A stretch of 64,000 bases of DNA, taken from CAYXXZ01 sp964469165. GTDB lineage: Bacteria; Pseudomonadota; Gammaproteobacteria; Pseudomonadales; Porticoccaceae. Below are positions 32,586 through 40,929 of the stretch, piece after piece (the stretch's first letter is position 1; each line of letters begins with the position of its first letter). Below the pieces are notes generated by a model. The model ran no database searches, was not told where the DNA came from, and was given only the letters and a program-made list of their open reading frames with translations. Made by a program: the position numbers and the translations under genes. Location: contig CAYXXZ010000004.1 of NCBI GenBank assembly GCA_964469165.1, positions 6,905 through 70,904 of the forward strand. Direction: 5' to 3'.

Positions 32586-33500
32586 TCATCGGGGCTTTTC
32601 GCTTTCTGGGGCTGGATAAATCTTCAACCCCAACCCCTCATAATTCTTACCCACGAGTTCACGCCCTCCATCGCAGTAAAATTTCTTCTTGAGCACGTCA
32701 AACGCCCTGTTTTCCTGCTCCGACCTCAGTACATGCAATCCTATGGGCCGGGCAACCAAATCAGCAAGCTGGAGCCCTGACGACATCGCACGCTTATCCG
32801 CAAACAGAACATCGAAAGGCAACAGCTTTGCCAAACGATTGCTGCCATCGCATATTCGCCTGAACTCCAGTTCCAGTTCGTTATCTTCCTTCCGTCCCCT
32901 GCACTCAACCACTATATGGGTTTTCTTCTCATGCTGGCGCTTTTCCTGAAGAAGTTCGTATAACGTCTCCAGACAGAAGCTCAAAGCAATGTGATAGGGA
33001 TTGGATTCAACATCCATTTGCTTCCGTAGGCCACCCTTGTCGATCACACAACTGATCAGAATGAAATTGCTTCGCTCGATAATGTAAGTCAGCTCATCCA
33101 GGAACTGATTTTTCTGCTCTCTGCTGCGAAAAATATTGAAAGCATCCTTCTCTTTGCGGATCGCGTTTTCATGCAGCACGACTTGGTCATGGTCAAAGTG
33201 GTTAAACTTGAACTTTTCCAGTGCTGAAACTACCTGTTCACTGTAGTAACGCTTGTGAAAAACACAAAAGGCCAGCACAAACACCGGATACTGTCCATCA
33301 ATGGACTGCAAGGAATGGTCGCCGCTTTCATCCACATATACGATGTACTTGCTGAAAGGACTTTCAACGGCTTGCTCGGACACCCCTGCAATTTTTTCGC
33401 CGGACTCCAACTGCACAGTCCCAATATCCAGAGAGAAGAGCGGTAGTTGCTGCTCTTCTTCCACTGGACGAGGAGAACTGTCAATCTCATTTCCTTTCAT
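32586..33500 (-). CDS. DUF3800 domain protein
   Basis: A 304-residue cytoplasmic protein with the DUF3800 signature. The DESG motif of YIVYVDESGDHSL starts the domain at about residue 55, followed by FVLAFCVFHKRYY, a middle region HIVVECRGRKEDNELELEFRRI, and the late Asp in SGLQLADLVARPIGLHV. DUF3800 proteins have an RNase-H-like fold and are often seen in mobile or defence contexts; none has a settled reaction. The gene is clearly lower in GC than the corrinoid genes around it and interrupts units B and C, so it is probably an acquired cargo gene. Confidence 0.85.
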   Translation of the reverse strand: MKGNEIDSSPRPVEEEQQLPLFSLDIGTVQLESGEKIAGVSEQAVESPFSKYIVYVDESGDHSLQSIDGQYPVFVLAFCVFHKRYYSEQVVSALEKFKFNHFDHDQVVLHENAIRKEKDAFNIFRSREQKNQFLDELTYIIERSNFILISCVIDKGGLRKQMDVESNPYHIALSFCLETLYELLQEKRQHEKKTHIVVECRGRKEDNELELEFRRICDGSNRLAKLLPFDVLFADKRAMSSGLQLADLVARPIGLHVLRSEQENRAFDVLKKKFYCDGGRELVGKNYEGLGLKIYPAPESEKPR

Positions 33501-33731
33501 GAGCTATGTATCACTCCATCGTGCTCACGCATCCCTCGGACCCCGCGTATCGAGGGGAACTCATGGGCCCATGCGTGACCCGGCCATCCATAACGCCGAA
33601 GATTCATGTCCATCCCATTCTGCAACAGGTTCAGATTGATGAGCAATGTTTCCTCCCATGCACGCAAGGCTTACAGGTCCGATCCAGCAATCGACTCTCC
33701 AGCCCGAGCAATCCTTTCTCGTCTCTACTAT
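33501..33731. other. Gap between the DUF3800 gene and btuF copy 2
   Basis: About 230 bases of mid-GC sequence without a supported gene. It should contain the promoter of the DUF3800 gene and the end of unit C. No terminator, tRNA or attachment-site repeat was recognised. Confidence 0.4.
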
Positions 33732-34613
33732 CTAACCTCTCGCCTTGTCCAGAAATGCGCACACTTGCCCGGCACCATCAATGATACGCAGTGAGTGGCG
33801 CTGAATGAGATCCGGCGGCACCGAATAGATGTGGCCGTGCTTTACCGCGCTGATGGCAGGCCAGCGCTGCCACATTGTGAGCCACGCGGGGCTTTCGTCG
33901 TTGCTGCCGCTGGCGATGATGACCTGCGGGTCGGCGCTGATCACCGCCTCGATGTTCACGTAGGGCACCAGGGGCGCGGCGTCGGCGAAGACGTTGGTCC
34001 CGCCGCACAGGCGGATGACGTCGCTGACCAGATGGCTGCCGTTGAGGGTGATCAACGGTTCGTTCCAGATCTGGTAGAACACTTTTACCGGCGTGCGCGC
34101 GCTGAATGTTTGGCGCAGCTCGGCCAGTTTGGCCTCGAACGTCGCGGCCAGGCGTTGCGCTTCGACAGTGTGGCCGGTGATGGCGCCGAAGCGCCGGGCG
34201 ACGCCGGCGATGTCTTCCAGGGTGCGCGGCTCGATGACGAACACGGGCAGCCCCAGGCGGCGCAGACGGGGAATGATCTGGCCGCTGTTGCCGGACTGCC
34301 AGGCGATGACCAGATCCGGCTTCAAGGCCAGGATGCGCTCGTAGTTCGCCGCGGCGTGGTTGTTGACGCGGGGAATGTCCCGCGCCTCCCGCGGATAGTT
34401 GCTGTATTCGTCGGCGCCCACAATAAGCTGGCCCGCACCGATGGCGAACAGGGTCTCGGTGACGTTGGGCGCCAGGGAAACGATGCGCGCGGCGGGCGCG
34501 GCGAGCACCAGCTCATCGCCGAGATCGTCTTGCAGGCGAATGTCCGCCATGGCGCCAAACGCCAGCAGTGCAAGCGCCATGCACAGCAACAACCAAGCGA
34601 GGCGGCGCACCAT
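33732..34613 (-). CDS. btuF: Periplasmic corrinoid-binding protein BtuF (copy 2)
   Basis: A 293-residue binding protein with a signal peptide (LAWLLLCMALALLAFGAMA) and the BtuF/FecB fold: RIVSLAPNVTETLFAIGAGQLIVGADEYSNYP, KPDLVIAWQSGNSGQIIPRL, YQIWNEPLITLNGSHLVSDVIRLCGG and the terminal PPDLIQRHSLRIIDGAGQVC. It resembles copy 1 along its whole length. Its start overlaps the ATPase stop by one base (TGATG), so it belongs to the ABC transporter of unit C. RBS lies within the ATPase end. Confidence 0.9.
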   Translation of the reverse strand: MVRRLAWLLLCMALALLAFGAMADIRLQDDLGDELVLAAPAARIVSLAPNVTETLFAIGAGQLIVGADEYSNYPREARDIPRVNNHAAANYERILALKPDLVIAWQSGNSGQIIPRLRRLGLPVFVIEPRTLEDIAGVARRFGAITGHTVEAQRLAATFEAKLAELRQTFSARTPVKVFYQIWNEPLITLNGSHLVSDVIRLCGGTNVFADAAPLVPYVNIEAVISADPQVIIASGSNDESPAWLTMWQRWPAISAVKHGHIYSVPPDLIQRHSLRIIDGAGQVCAFLDKARG

Positions 34614-35389
34614 CAGGTGATCACCAGCGGCGTGCCGTGACGGGGGTGGCGCAAGATCAGCGCATCGACCTTGAACACTTCTTTCAGAAGCGCCTCGGTA
34701 AGTATTTCGGCCGGGCTCCCCTGTGCGGCGATGGCGCCGCAGGACAGCACCACCAGGTTGTCGGCACATCGTGCCGCGAGATTGAGATCGTGGAGCACCA
34801 TCAGCACCCCCACCCCGGAGGCGGAGAACCGTTCAACGATGTCGAGACACATCTGCTGATGGCTGAGGTCGAAGGCCGACGTCGGTTCGTCCATGAGCAG
34901 AAAGCGCTCGCCAATCTCACTGGGCTCCCATATCTGCGCCAGCACCCGCGCCAGTTGTACCCGTTGCTTTTCACCGCCGGACATATTGGTGTAGTAGCGC
35001 TTCTCCAGGTAGGACGCATCCACCGCCGCCAGCGCCGCGGCGACGATCTCCGCATCGCGCGCGGTGCCGGTATCGTGGGGCGTGCGACCGAGGGCAACCA
35101 CCTCGCGCGCCGTGAAGGGAAAGTCCAGCACCGTGTGCTGCGGCAGTACTCCGAGAATGCGCGCGCGCTGCGCCGGGGGCCATTCCACGAGAGGCCGCCC
35201 GTTGAGCGACACTGTGCCACTGCTGACCGGATTGTCGCCTGTGAGCACCTTCAACAGAGAGGATTTTCCGGCGCCGTTGGGCCCCACCACTGCGGTGACC
35301 TTACCCGGCGTCACTGCCACGGCGATGTCGCGCAACAGGTCGAAGCCCGACAGGTGCAGCGCAATGCCGTCCGCGCGCAGCGCCATCAC
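34613..35389 (-). CDS. ABC transporter ATP-binding protein (BtuD/HmuV type)
   Basis: A 258-residue ATPase with Walker A GPNGAGKSSL, Q-loop VLPQHTVLDF, signature SGGEKQRVQLARVLAQIW, Walker B FLLMDEPTSAFD and the switch His in VLHDLNLAA. The signature region and QHTVLDFPFTAREVV resemble the haem transporter ATPase HmuV as much as BtuD. The riboswitch, cobO and btuF context favours corrinoid import. It overlaps the permease by 4 bases (ATGA) and drives uptake with the permease at 35386-36417. Confidence 0.9.
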   Translation of the reverse strand: MMALRADGIALHLSGFDLLRDIAVAVTPGKVTAVVGPNGAGKSSLLKVLTGDNPVSSGTVSLNGRPLVEWPPAQRARILGVLPQHTVLDFPFTAREVVALGRTPHDTGTARDAEIVAAALAAVDASYLEKRYYTNMSGGEKQRVQLARVLAQIWEPSEIGERFLLMDEPTSAFDLSHQQMCLDIVERFSASGVGVLMVLHDLNLAARCADNLVVLSCGAIAAQGSPAEILTEALLKEVFKVDALILRHPRHGTPLVIT

Positions 35390-36417
35390 AGCCTCACCCG
35401 CTGGCGCACCAGCAGCATCACGAAGAAAGGTGCGCCGAGCAACGCGGTCAGCACGCCGGTGGGCAGTTCCGCTGGCGCCGCCAGGGTGCGCGCCAGGTTG
35501 TCGGCAATCAGCATGAGCAGGGCGCCGGCCAGTGCGGAGCAGGGGATCAGTGGCCTGTGATCCGGACCGATGAGCAGGCGCACCAGGTGGGGCACCACCA
35601 GGCCGACGAACGCCACCAGCCCGGCGACCGCCACCGAGGTGCCCACTCCCAGGGCAGTGAGCAGGATCAGCCTCGTCTTGACTCGCTCCACATCGACACC
35701 CAGATAGCGCGCCTCCGACTCACCCAACAGCATGGCATTGAGAGCGCGGCCGTCGCGCGGGAACGACACTGCCAGTATTGACGTCACAGCGGCGATCAGT
35801 GCCACCTTGAGCCAACTCGCGGTGCTGAGGTTGCCCATCTGCCACAGGCTGATCTGGCGCAGCATGTCGTTGTCGGCGAAATAGCTGAGCAGGCTGTTGA
35901 TCGCCCCCGCCAGGGCGCTGATGGCGATGCCCGCGAGCAGCATGGTGGCGACACTGGTGCCAACACTGGAGGTGGCCAGGCGATAGACGACGAGCGTGGC
36001 GAGAAAACCGCCGCCAAAGGCACCGAGCGCCACCAGGGTGAGACCGGCGGCGCTGCTGTATTGAAGCGCGGAAGATGCCGCGACGATGACGAGGCTGGCG
36101 CCCACCGATGCGCCGCTGGATACGCCGATCAGCGACGGGTCGGCGAGCGGGTTGCGGAACAGCCCCTGCATGATCGCGCCGCTGCTGGCCAATACCATAC
36201 CCACCATCATGGCGAGCAGCATGCGCGGCAGGCGAATCTCGAAGATGATCAGGCCTTCGTGACTGGAGGCGCCCTCACCGGCCAGGCGCTCGGCAATGAT
36301 CTTCCCCAGCCCCGCGAACGTCACATCGACCGAACCCGTGGTCAGCGACCACAGCGCCGCTGCGGGAAGCAGCAGCGCCAGCAGGATCAGCAGGGTGCGG
36401 GGGGAAAGCCTGCGCAA
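35386..36417 (-). CDS. FecCD-family ABC permease (BtuC/HmuU type)
   Basis: A 343-residue inner-membrane permease with about ten helices. It carries RLPRMLLAMMVGMVLASSGAIMQGLFRNPLADPSLIGVSSGAS, the coupling-helix region GESEARYLGVDVERVK and GLVAFVGLVVPHLVRLLIGPDHR, all FecCD hallmarks. It is the membrane part of the unit C importer. Substrate (cobalamin, cobinamide or haem) is inferred from context, not sequence. It starts 11 bases after the cobO stop. Confidence 0.9.
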   Translation of the reverse strand: MRRLSPRTLLILLALLLPAAALWSLTTGSVDVTFAGLGKIIAERLAGEGASSHEGLIIFEIRLPRMLLAMMVGMVLASSGAIMQGLFRNPLADPSLIGVSSGASVGASLVIVAASSALQYSSAAGLTLVALGAFGGGFLATLVVYRLATSSVGTSVATMLLAGIAISALAGAINSLLSYFADNDMLRQISLWQMGNLSTASWLKVALIAAVTSILAVSFPRDGRALNAMLLGESEARYLGVDVERVKTRLILLTALGVGTSVAVAGLVAFVGLVVPHLVRLLIGPDHRPLIPCSALAGALLMLIADNLARTLAAPAELPTGVLTALLGAPFFVMLLVRQRVRL

Positions 36418-36428
36418 GGAGTGGTCCT

Positions 36429-37076
36429 TCAGAAATCCACGCCCTGGCGCGCCTTGATCCCCGCCTTGAAGGCGTGCTTGACGTCCTTGAGCTCGGTGAC
36501 GGTATCGGCAATATCGATGAGCCCGGCACCGCCGCCGCGCCCGGTGACCACCACGGACTGGTTGGCCGGACGGTTTTTCAGCGCCGCCAGCACTGTTTCC
36601 TCGTCGAGGTATTTGAAGCTGAGCATATAGGTCAGCTCATCCAGCACCACCAGGTGGTAGCTGTCGTCGCCGAGCATCTTCGCCGCCTCTTCCCAGGTAC
36701 GCTCGGCGGCGGCGATGTCGCCCGAACGGTCCTGGGTGTTCCAGGTGAAGCCGGTGCCCATCTGGTAAAAGGTCACGTTGGAGCCATCGCGCTCGGCGAG
36801 TTCGCGCAGATACAGCTCCTCACCGGACAATTGCTTGCCCTTGATGAACTGCACCACTCCAACCTTGTATTGGTAACCCAGCGAGCGCATCACCATGCCG
36901 AAGGCGGAGCTGCTCTTGCCCTTGCCGTTGCCGGTGAGCAGGATCAGCACACCGCGCTCGGTGTCCGCCGCCTCGATGCGGGCGTCCACCGATGCCTTCA
37001 TCTTTTGCATCTTGCTGCGGTGCTTTTCTTGTTTGCTATCAGCCTGGTCTTGAGACTGGTTGCTGTCGTCGGTCAT
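36429..37076 (-). CDS. cobO: Corrinoid adenosyltransferase CobO
   Basis: A 215-residue ATP:co(I)rrinoid adenosyltransferase of the CobO/BtuR/CobA family. It has the P-loop LLTGNGKGKSSSAFGMVMRSLG at about residue 47 and later FYQMGTGFTWNTQD, LVVLDELTYMLSFKYL and VVVTGRGGGAGLIDIADTVTEL. The N-terminal 35 residues are a charged Gln/Lys-rich extension. It attaches the upper 5'-deoxyadenosyl ligand, needed before CbiZ, CobQ and CobU act. It is placed with the importer, so incoming corrinoid can be adenosylated at once. ATG at 37076 is chosen by the family length. Confidence 0.92.
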   Translation of the reverse strand: MTDDSNQSQDQADSKQEKHRSKMQKMKASVDARIEAADTERGVLILLTGNGKGKSSSAFGMVMRSLGYQYKVGVVQFIKGKQLSGEELYLRELAERDGSNVTFYQMGTGFTWNTQDRSGDIAAAERTWEEAAKMLGDDSYHLVVLDELTYMLSFKYLDEETVLAALKNRPANQSVVVTGRGGGAGLIDIADTVTELKDVKHAFKAGIKARQGVDF

Positions 37077-37098
37077 GGTTGTTTCCTCGTGCGGCGGT

Positions 37099-39024
37099 TC
37101 AGAACTGGTACTGAACACTGACGTTGGCGTTGCGCTCGGGCGAGGGATAGTAGGCGGGCAGACCGAAGAAGGTCACCAGCTCCGAGTATTCCTTGCCGAA
37201 CAGGTTGTTCAGGCGACCCTTGAAGGTCCAGTTGCCGTAGTTGTAGGACGCCGCCAGGTTGTAGACGGTGAAGCCCGGAATGTCCTCGGCCACGGCGTAC
37301 ATGTCGATGGCCACCGGGCCGGTGTAGACCGCCTCGCCATAGCATTGGAAATTGTCGCTGACATCGAAGGTCGCAGCCACCTTGGCAAGCGTTTCGGACA
37401 CTCCCGGCAACGGGTTGCCATCGAGTGCGCCGCCATCGAACTCCGCACTCATGCGGGTCAGGCTGGCGCTGATAGCGAGTCGCGGCGCGGCGCGCAACGA
37501 TGCACTCAGGGTCGCGCCGCGGCGCCGGGTGTCGTCGAAATTGATGTTGGCGAAACTGTTGGTATCGTAGCCGATCTCGTTTTCGATGGCGTGATCGAAA
37601 ATGGCCACGCCCAGCTCGACATCGTCCTGATGCCACTGGCTTCCCAGCTCCCAGGCCACGCCTTCCTGGGGTTTGAGCGACACCACGTTGCCGAGGAAAT
37701 CGACGTTTTCGTCGGCGAGGGCAAAGCGGAAGGTTTCATCGCGGTTGACGTAGGCGCGCAGGTTTTCCGTCACCCGGTAGGACAGGCCCACCTGCCTGAC
37801 ATCGACACTGTCGTCGTAGCGGGCGGTGAAATAGCCGCCGTCGACGTCGACATCCACCTTGGCGTGGCGGTACCCCGCCGAGAGCTGGATGTCGTCGTTA
37901 AAAGAGTAGATGCCCTGGATGTACTGGCTGCGGCGCTCGTGGCGGTGGCTGCTGGTGCTCAGCCCGAAGGCGGAATCCACGCTGAGATCGTAGTCGTAAT
38001 TCTCGATGTCACTGCCGACCGTGACGCGCCAGCTGCCGAGTTTCAGCACCACGCGGGGGTCGAAGGTTTCCACCTCGCGCCGCTGCCCGGTGCGGGTGTC
38101 GCCGAAGGACAGTGAACGGCCCAGGATGGCGACGTCTTCGTCGCGGTTGCCGTAGGAGACGAGGATGTCGGCAATGTCGCCGATGCTGTGGTCGACGCCG
38201 ATGCGGTACTGATCGGTGTCGATGCGGTAGTCGTTGTAGCTGCTCCCGGCCTGGCGGCGGTCCGCGCGCCGTTCATCATCCATCAGCGCGCCGGGCAGCA
38301 GATAGTCGTTTTCGGTGCGCTGACCCTCGACGAACAGGCGTCCTGCGCCGTAGCGGTAGCCGCCCGCGGCGCGCAGGTTGGTGAAGTCCACCTCGGTGTT
38401 GTCCCGATAGCCATCCGCTTTGTCGCGCTGGCCGCTGATCTGAAAATCCAGGGTTTCGGCGGCCGCGGTGCCACCGTAGCTGAAGCCCAGGGTTCTGGCG
38501 TCGTAGCTGCCGCCGCCGGCGACGATGCGACCGCCCGGCGTCGCGCCGGTGCGGGTGATGACGTTGATCACGCCGCCCACCGCCTGGTCGCCGAACAGTA
38601 CGCCCGCGCCACCCTCGAGCACTTCGATGCGCTCGATGTCCTGGAGCACGATGGCAGCCAGATCTGGCTCGGAGAGATCGGAGTTGTTGAGCCGCCGGCC
38701 ATCCACCAGGATGGCGGCGTTCTGGCCGCCGCTCATGCCACGCAGTGAAATACTGACATTCCTGCCGTTGCCAAGGCTGTCGCGCACCTGGAGGCTGCCT
38801 TCGTTGCGCAGCAACTCGCCGAGGTGGGACGCCGCGCTGCGCCTGATCTCCTGCGCGTCGATCACCCGAATGCTATAAGGCACCTTGTCCAGGCTGTACG
38901 GCGAGCGGGTGGCGGTGACGATCACCTCTTCCTCGATGTGCTTGCCGTCTGCGAATACGGGAGCGCTGACGCCCAGGGCGATGGCCGCGATTGCGATCGC
39001 GGAGTGGCGTGATGTGGCTGTCAT
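37099..39024 (-). CDS. TonB-dependent corrinoid receptor, BtuB-like (unit C)
   Basis: A 641-residue outer-membrane receptor. After the signal peptide (ending VSAPVFA) come the TonB box EEEVIVTATRSPYSLDKVP, plug motifs RNEGSLQVRDSLGNGRNVSISLRGMSGGQNAAILVDGRRLNN and IERIEVLEGGAGVLFGDQAVGGVINVITR, and a barrel ending NANVSVQYQF. It differs strongly from the BtuB of unit A, so it may prefer another corrinoid. The ATG at 39024 has GAGGAAGATC directly upstream; a TTG 12 bases earlier is rejected. It is the first gene after riboswitch 3, and cobO follows after 22 bases. Confidence 0.9.
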   Translation of the reverse strand: MTATSRHSAIAIAAIALGVSAPVFADGKHIEEEVIVTATRSPYSLDKVPYSIRVIDAQEIRRSAASHLGELLRNEGSLQVRDSLGNGRNVSISLRGMSGGQNAAILVDGRRLNNSDLSEPDLAAIVLQDIERIEVLEGGAGVLFGDQAVGGVINVITRTGATPGGRIVAGGGSYDARTLGFSYGGTAAAETLDFQISGQRDKADGYRDNTEVDFTNLRAAGGYRYGAGRLFVEGQRTENDYLLPGALMDDERRADRRQAGSSYNDYRIDTDQYRIGVDHSIGDIADILVSYGNRDEDVAILGRSLSFGDTRTGQRREVETFDPRVVLKLGSWRVTVGSDIENYDYDLSVDSAFGLSTSSHRHERRSQYIQGIYSFNDDIQLSAGYRHAKVDVDVDGGYFTARYDDSVDVRQVGLSYRVTENLRAYVNRDETFRFALADENVDFLGNVVSLKPQEGVAWELGSQWHQDDVELGVAIFDHAIENEIGYDTNSFANINFDDTRRRGATLSASLRAAPRLAISASLTRMSAEFDGGALDGNPLPGVSETLAKVAATFDVSDNFQCYGEAVYTGPVAIDMYAVAEDIPGFTVYNLAASYNYGNWTFKGRLNNLFGKEYSELVTFFGLPAYYPSPERNANVSVQYQF

Positions 39025-39110
39025 GATCTTCCTCAATCTGTGGATGAAGCGCGGGATCGAGGGAGGAAAGCAGGTGGGCGATGTGCGGGAAAAAGGCTGA
39101 CGACCACCGG

Positions 39111-39325
39111 CAAAGCCCTCCGCTTAGCCGTTGCAATCACCACGGAAGGCCGGTTTCGGGCTCACGGAGTCACTTTTCCAGAGACTCGGTTTACCGTTGC
39201 GGGGGCAGCGGAGGACTGGCTGACGGCGGCCGTACAACAGCCGAAAGCGCACCTCACTTCCCGTTTCAACCTGCGCCAACCGTCTTGGCTGGACGGCGCG
39301 CAGGTACCTGGCGTGGGGAGGGGAA
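39111..39325 (-). promoter_or_regulatory. Cobalamin riboswitch 3 (receptor-cobO-ABC operon)
   Basis: On the minus strand the conserved parts are CCAGGTACCTGC, GGTTGAAACGGGAAG, GCTGCCCCCGCAACGGTAA and GAGCCCGAAACCGGCC. L5 CCTCCGC (39208-39214) complements L13 GCGGAGG (39117-39123). It is slightly shorter than riboswitches 1 and 2. The L13 hairpin lies about 90 bases before the receptor start. Confidence 0.95.
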
Positions 39326-39370
39326 TTCTAGGGGTTTGGCCTTTGCGGAACAAGCCCGGGGTTGTCAACT

Positions 39371-39458
39371 TGTAGGTTGGGCTGAGGAACGAAGCCCAAC
39401 ACCTGAGAGATGTCTCTGCACTGGACGGTTGTAGGGGCAATTCATGAATTGCCCCTAC
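39371..39458. repeat. Two adjacent palindromic repeats
   Basis: At 39371-39403 is a second copy of the GTAGGTTGGGCT hairpin seen after egtD (9566-9598), with a slightly damaged right arm. At 39431-39458 is a perfect 28-base palindrome with the core GGGGCAATTCATGAATTGCC, whose interrupted relative forms the cobD 3' end. They lie between unit C and the CaiB/BaiF gene. Confidence 0.85.
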
Positions 39459-39503
39459 GAGCACACCTACAGGGGAGTCCCACAAAATCAAACAGAAACA
39501 CTG

Positions 39504-40613
39504 CTAGCCTCCCAGCCACTCCCGAAACACCGCCTCCGTATCCACACCGCGCTCGGGGGGCGCACTGGCGACGGCGCCCGGTGTACGGCTGAACTTGGGC
39601 ACGGGGGCGGGTTGCAGTACGTCGCCGTCGCGGAAATAGACGCCTCGCGCCGCGTTCTGGGGATGATGCTCTACCTCAGCCGGGGACAATACAGGCGCGA
39701 CACAGGCTTCGCTGCTGAACGTGGCCATCCAATCATCGCGGTCGCGCTCGCGGATACGGGCGGCGATCCTGGCTTTTTGTGCGGGCCACAGCGCCCTGTC
39801 GCCCTGCTCCGTCAGCTGCGGGTCGCCATTGAGTTCGAGGCCGGCGAGGAAGGCCCGGTAGAATTGCGGCTCGATGGCGCCGACCGCGAGGTACTTGCCG
39901 TCTGCGGTTTGATAGGTGTCGTAAAAGGGCGCCACGCCGCAACTGGTGTTGTCGCCGCGCTCGTCGCCGATCTGGCCATTGGCACGCACCACCAGCATGC
40001 CCGCCATCTGCGCCGCGGCACCCTCGATCATGGCGGCATCCACCACCTGGCCCTTGCCCGAGCCGCGCGCCTCGAACAGCGCGGCGGCCATGCCAAACGC
40101 CAGCAGCATGCCGCCACCGCCCATGTCGCCGACGAAGTTCATGGGAATGGCCGGCGCCTCACCGGGACGGCCACACATGTGAAGCGCGCCCGAAATGGCG
40201 ATGTAATCGATGTCGTGGCCGGCCCACTGGGCATAAGGGCCGGTCTGCCCCCAGCCGGTGATACGCCCGTAGACGAGCGCGGGGTTGCGCGCCATGCATG
40301 CCTCCGGACCGACACCGAGCCGCTCCGCCACGCCGGGGCGACTGCCCTCGATCACGGCGTCCGCCTTGGCGATGAGGCGCAGCGCCTTCTCCACGTCGTC
40401 GGGCTTTTTGAGATCGAGCACCACCGAGCGCTTGCCACGGTTCATGAAGTCCTTTTGCGGATCGAGCCCGTAGAGCGCATAGGCGCCCTGTGGCCGGTCG
40501 ATGACCACCACTTCCGCGCCAAGGTCGGCGAGCAACATGCCGCAGAAAGGGCCGGGGCCGATACTGGCAAGTTCGATGATGCGCACACCGCTGAGAGGGC
40601 CGCTACGTTTCAT
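39504..40613 (-). CDS. CaiB/BaiF CoA-transferase family, alpha-methylacyl-CoA racemase-like
   Basis: A 369-residue protein of the class III CoA-transferase fold. It opens GPLSGVRIIELASIGPGPFCGMLLADLGAEVVVID and has RSVVLDLKKPDD, GRITGWGQTGPYAQWAGHDIDYIAISGAL and NFVGDMGGGGMLLAFG. The His in AGHDIDY and the Asp in GDMGGG match the catalytic pair of alpha-methylacyl-CoA racemases, which invert 2-methyl centres of branched acyl-CoAs such as steroid or isoprenoid side chains. It stands alone on its strand. Transferase activity is the main alternative. Confidence 0.85.
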   Translation of the reverse strand: MKRSGPLSGVRIIELASIGPGPFCGMLLADLGAEVVVIDRPQGAYALYGLDPQKDFMNRGKRSVVLDLKKPDDVEKALRLIAKADAVIEGSRPGVAERLGVGPEACMARNPALVYGRITGWGQTGPYAQWAGHDIDYIAISGALHMCGRPGEAPAIPMNFVGDMGGGGMLLAFGMAAALFEARGSGKGQVVDAAMIEGAAAQMAGMLVVRANGQIGDERGDNTSCGVAPFYDTYQTADGKYLAVGAIEPQFYRAFLAGLELNGDPQLTEQGDRALWPAQKARIAARIRERDRDDWMATFSSEACVAPVLSPAEVEHHPQNAARGVYFRDGDVLQPAPVPKFSRTPGAVASAPPERGVDTEAVFREWLGG

Positions 40614-40929
40614 GTCATATTCCTTGTAGTTGTGGCCGCCGCTCGCAGCGGCAGCCTGGCTGGTTCCCGTTCAGGGAGCTTCAGGCAAGGGGCTAATTCG
40701 TGACTGTCAGTCAGCTTTCAGCGCTAAAGTAACCTGTCAGGCGGGAAGTTGGCAATGGCGGAATGGCTCGAGAGAGCCCGGCACCCTGCAATACCGCTCA
40801 TTCGGGAAACGCCACCCGGTGGAACCTGCCTGCAGGCGACAATACTCGCAGGGAAGAGGTCGCCTGCAGGCAGGCTCCACACAGGCAAGTTCCCACAGGG
40901 AAAATTCGCGGTTTTCGCGGCCAAAGCCG
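40614..40929. other. Intergenic region with a near-perfect inverted repeat
   Basis: No gene is supported here. It contains an inverted pair (40820-40840 and 40859-40879, one mismatch in 21) with the core CCTGCCTGCAGGCGAC. The same core occurs at 57748-57770 and 59587-59616, so it is a dispersed repeat. Confidence 0.8.
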
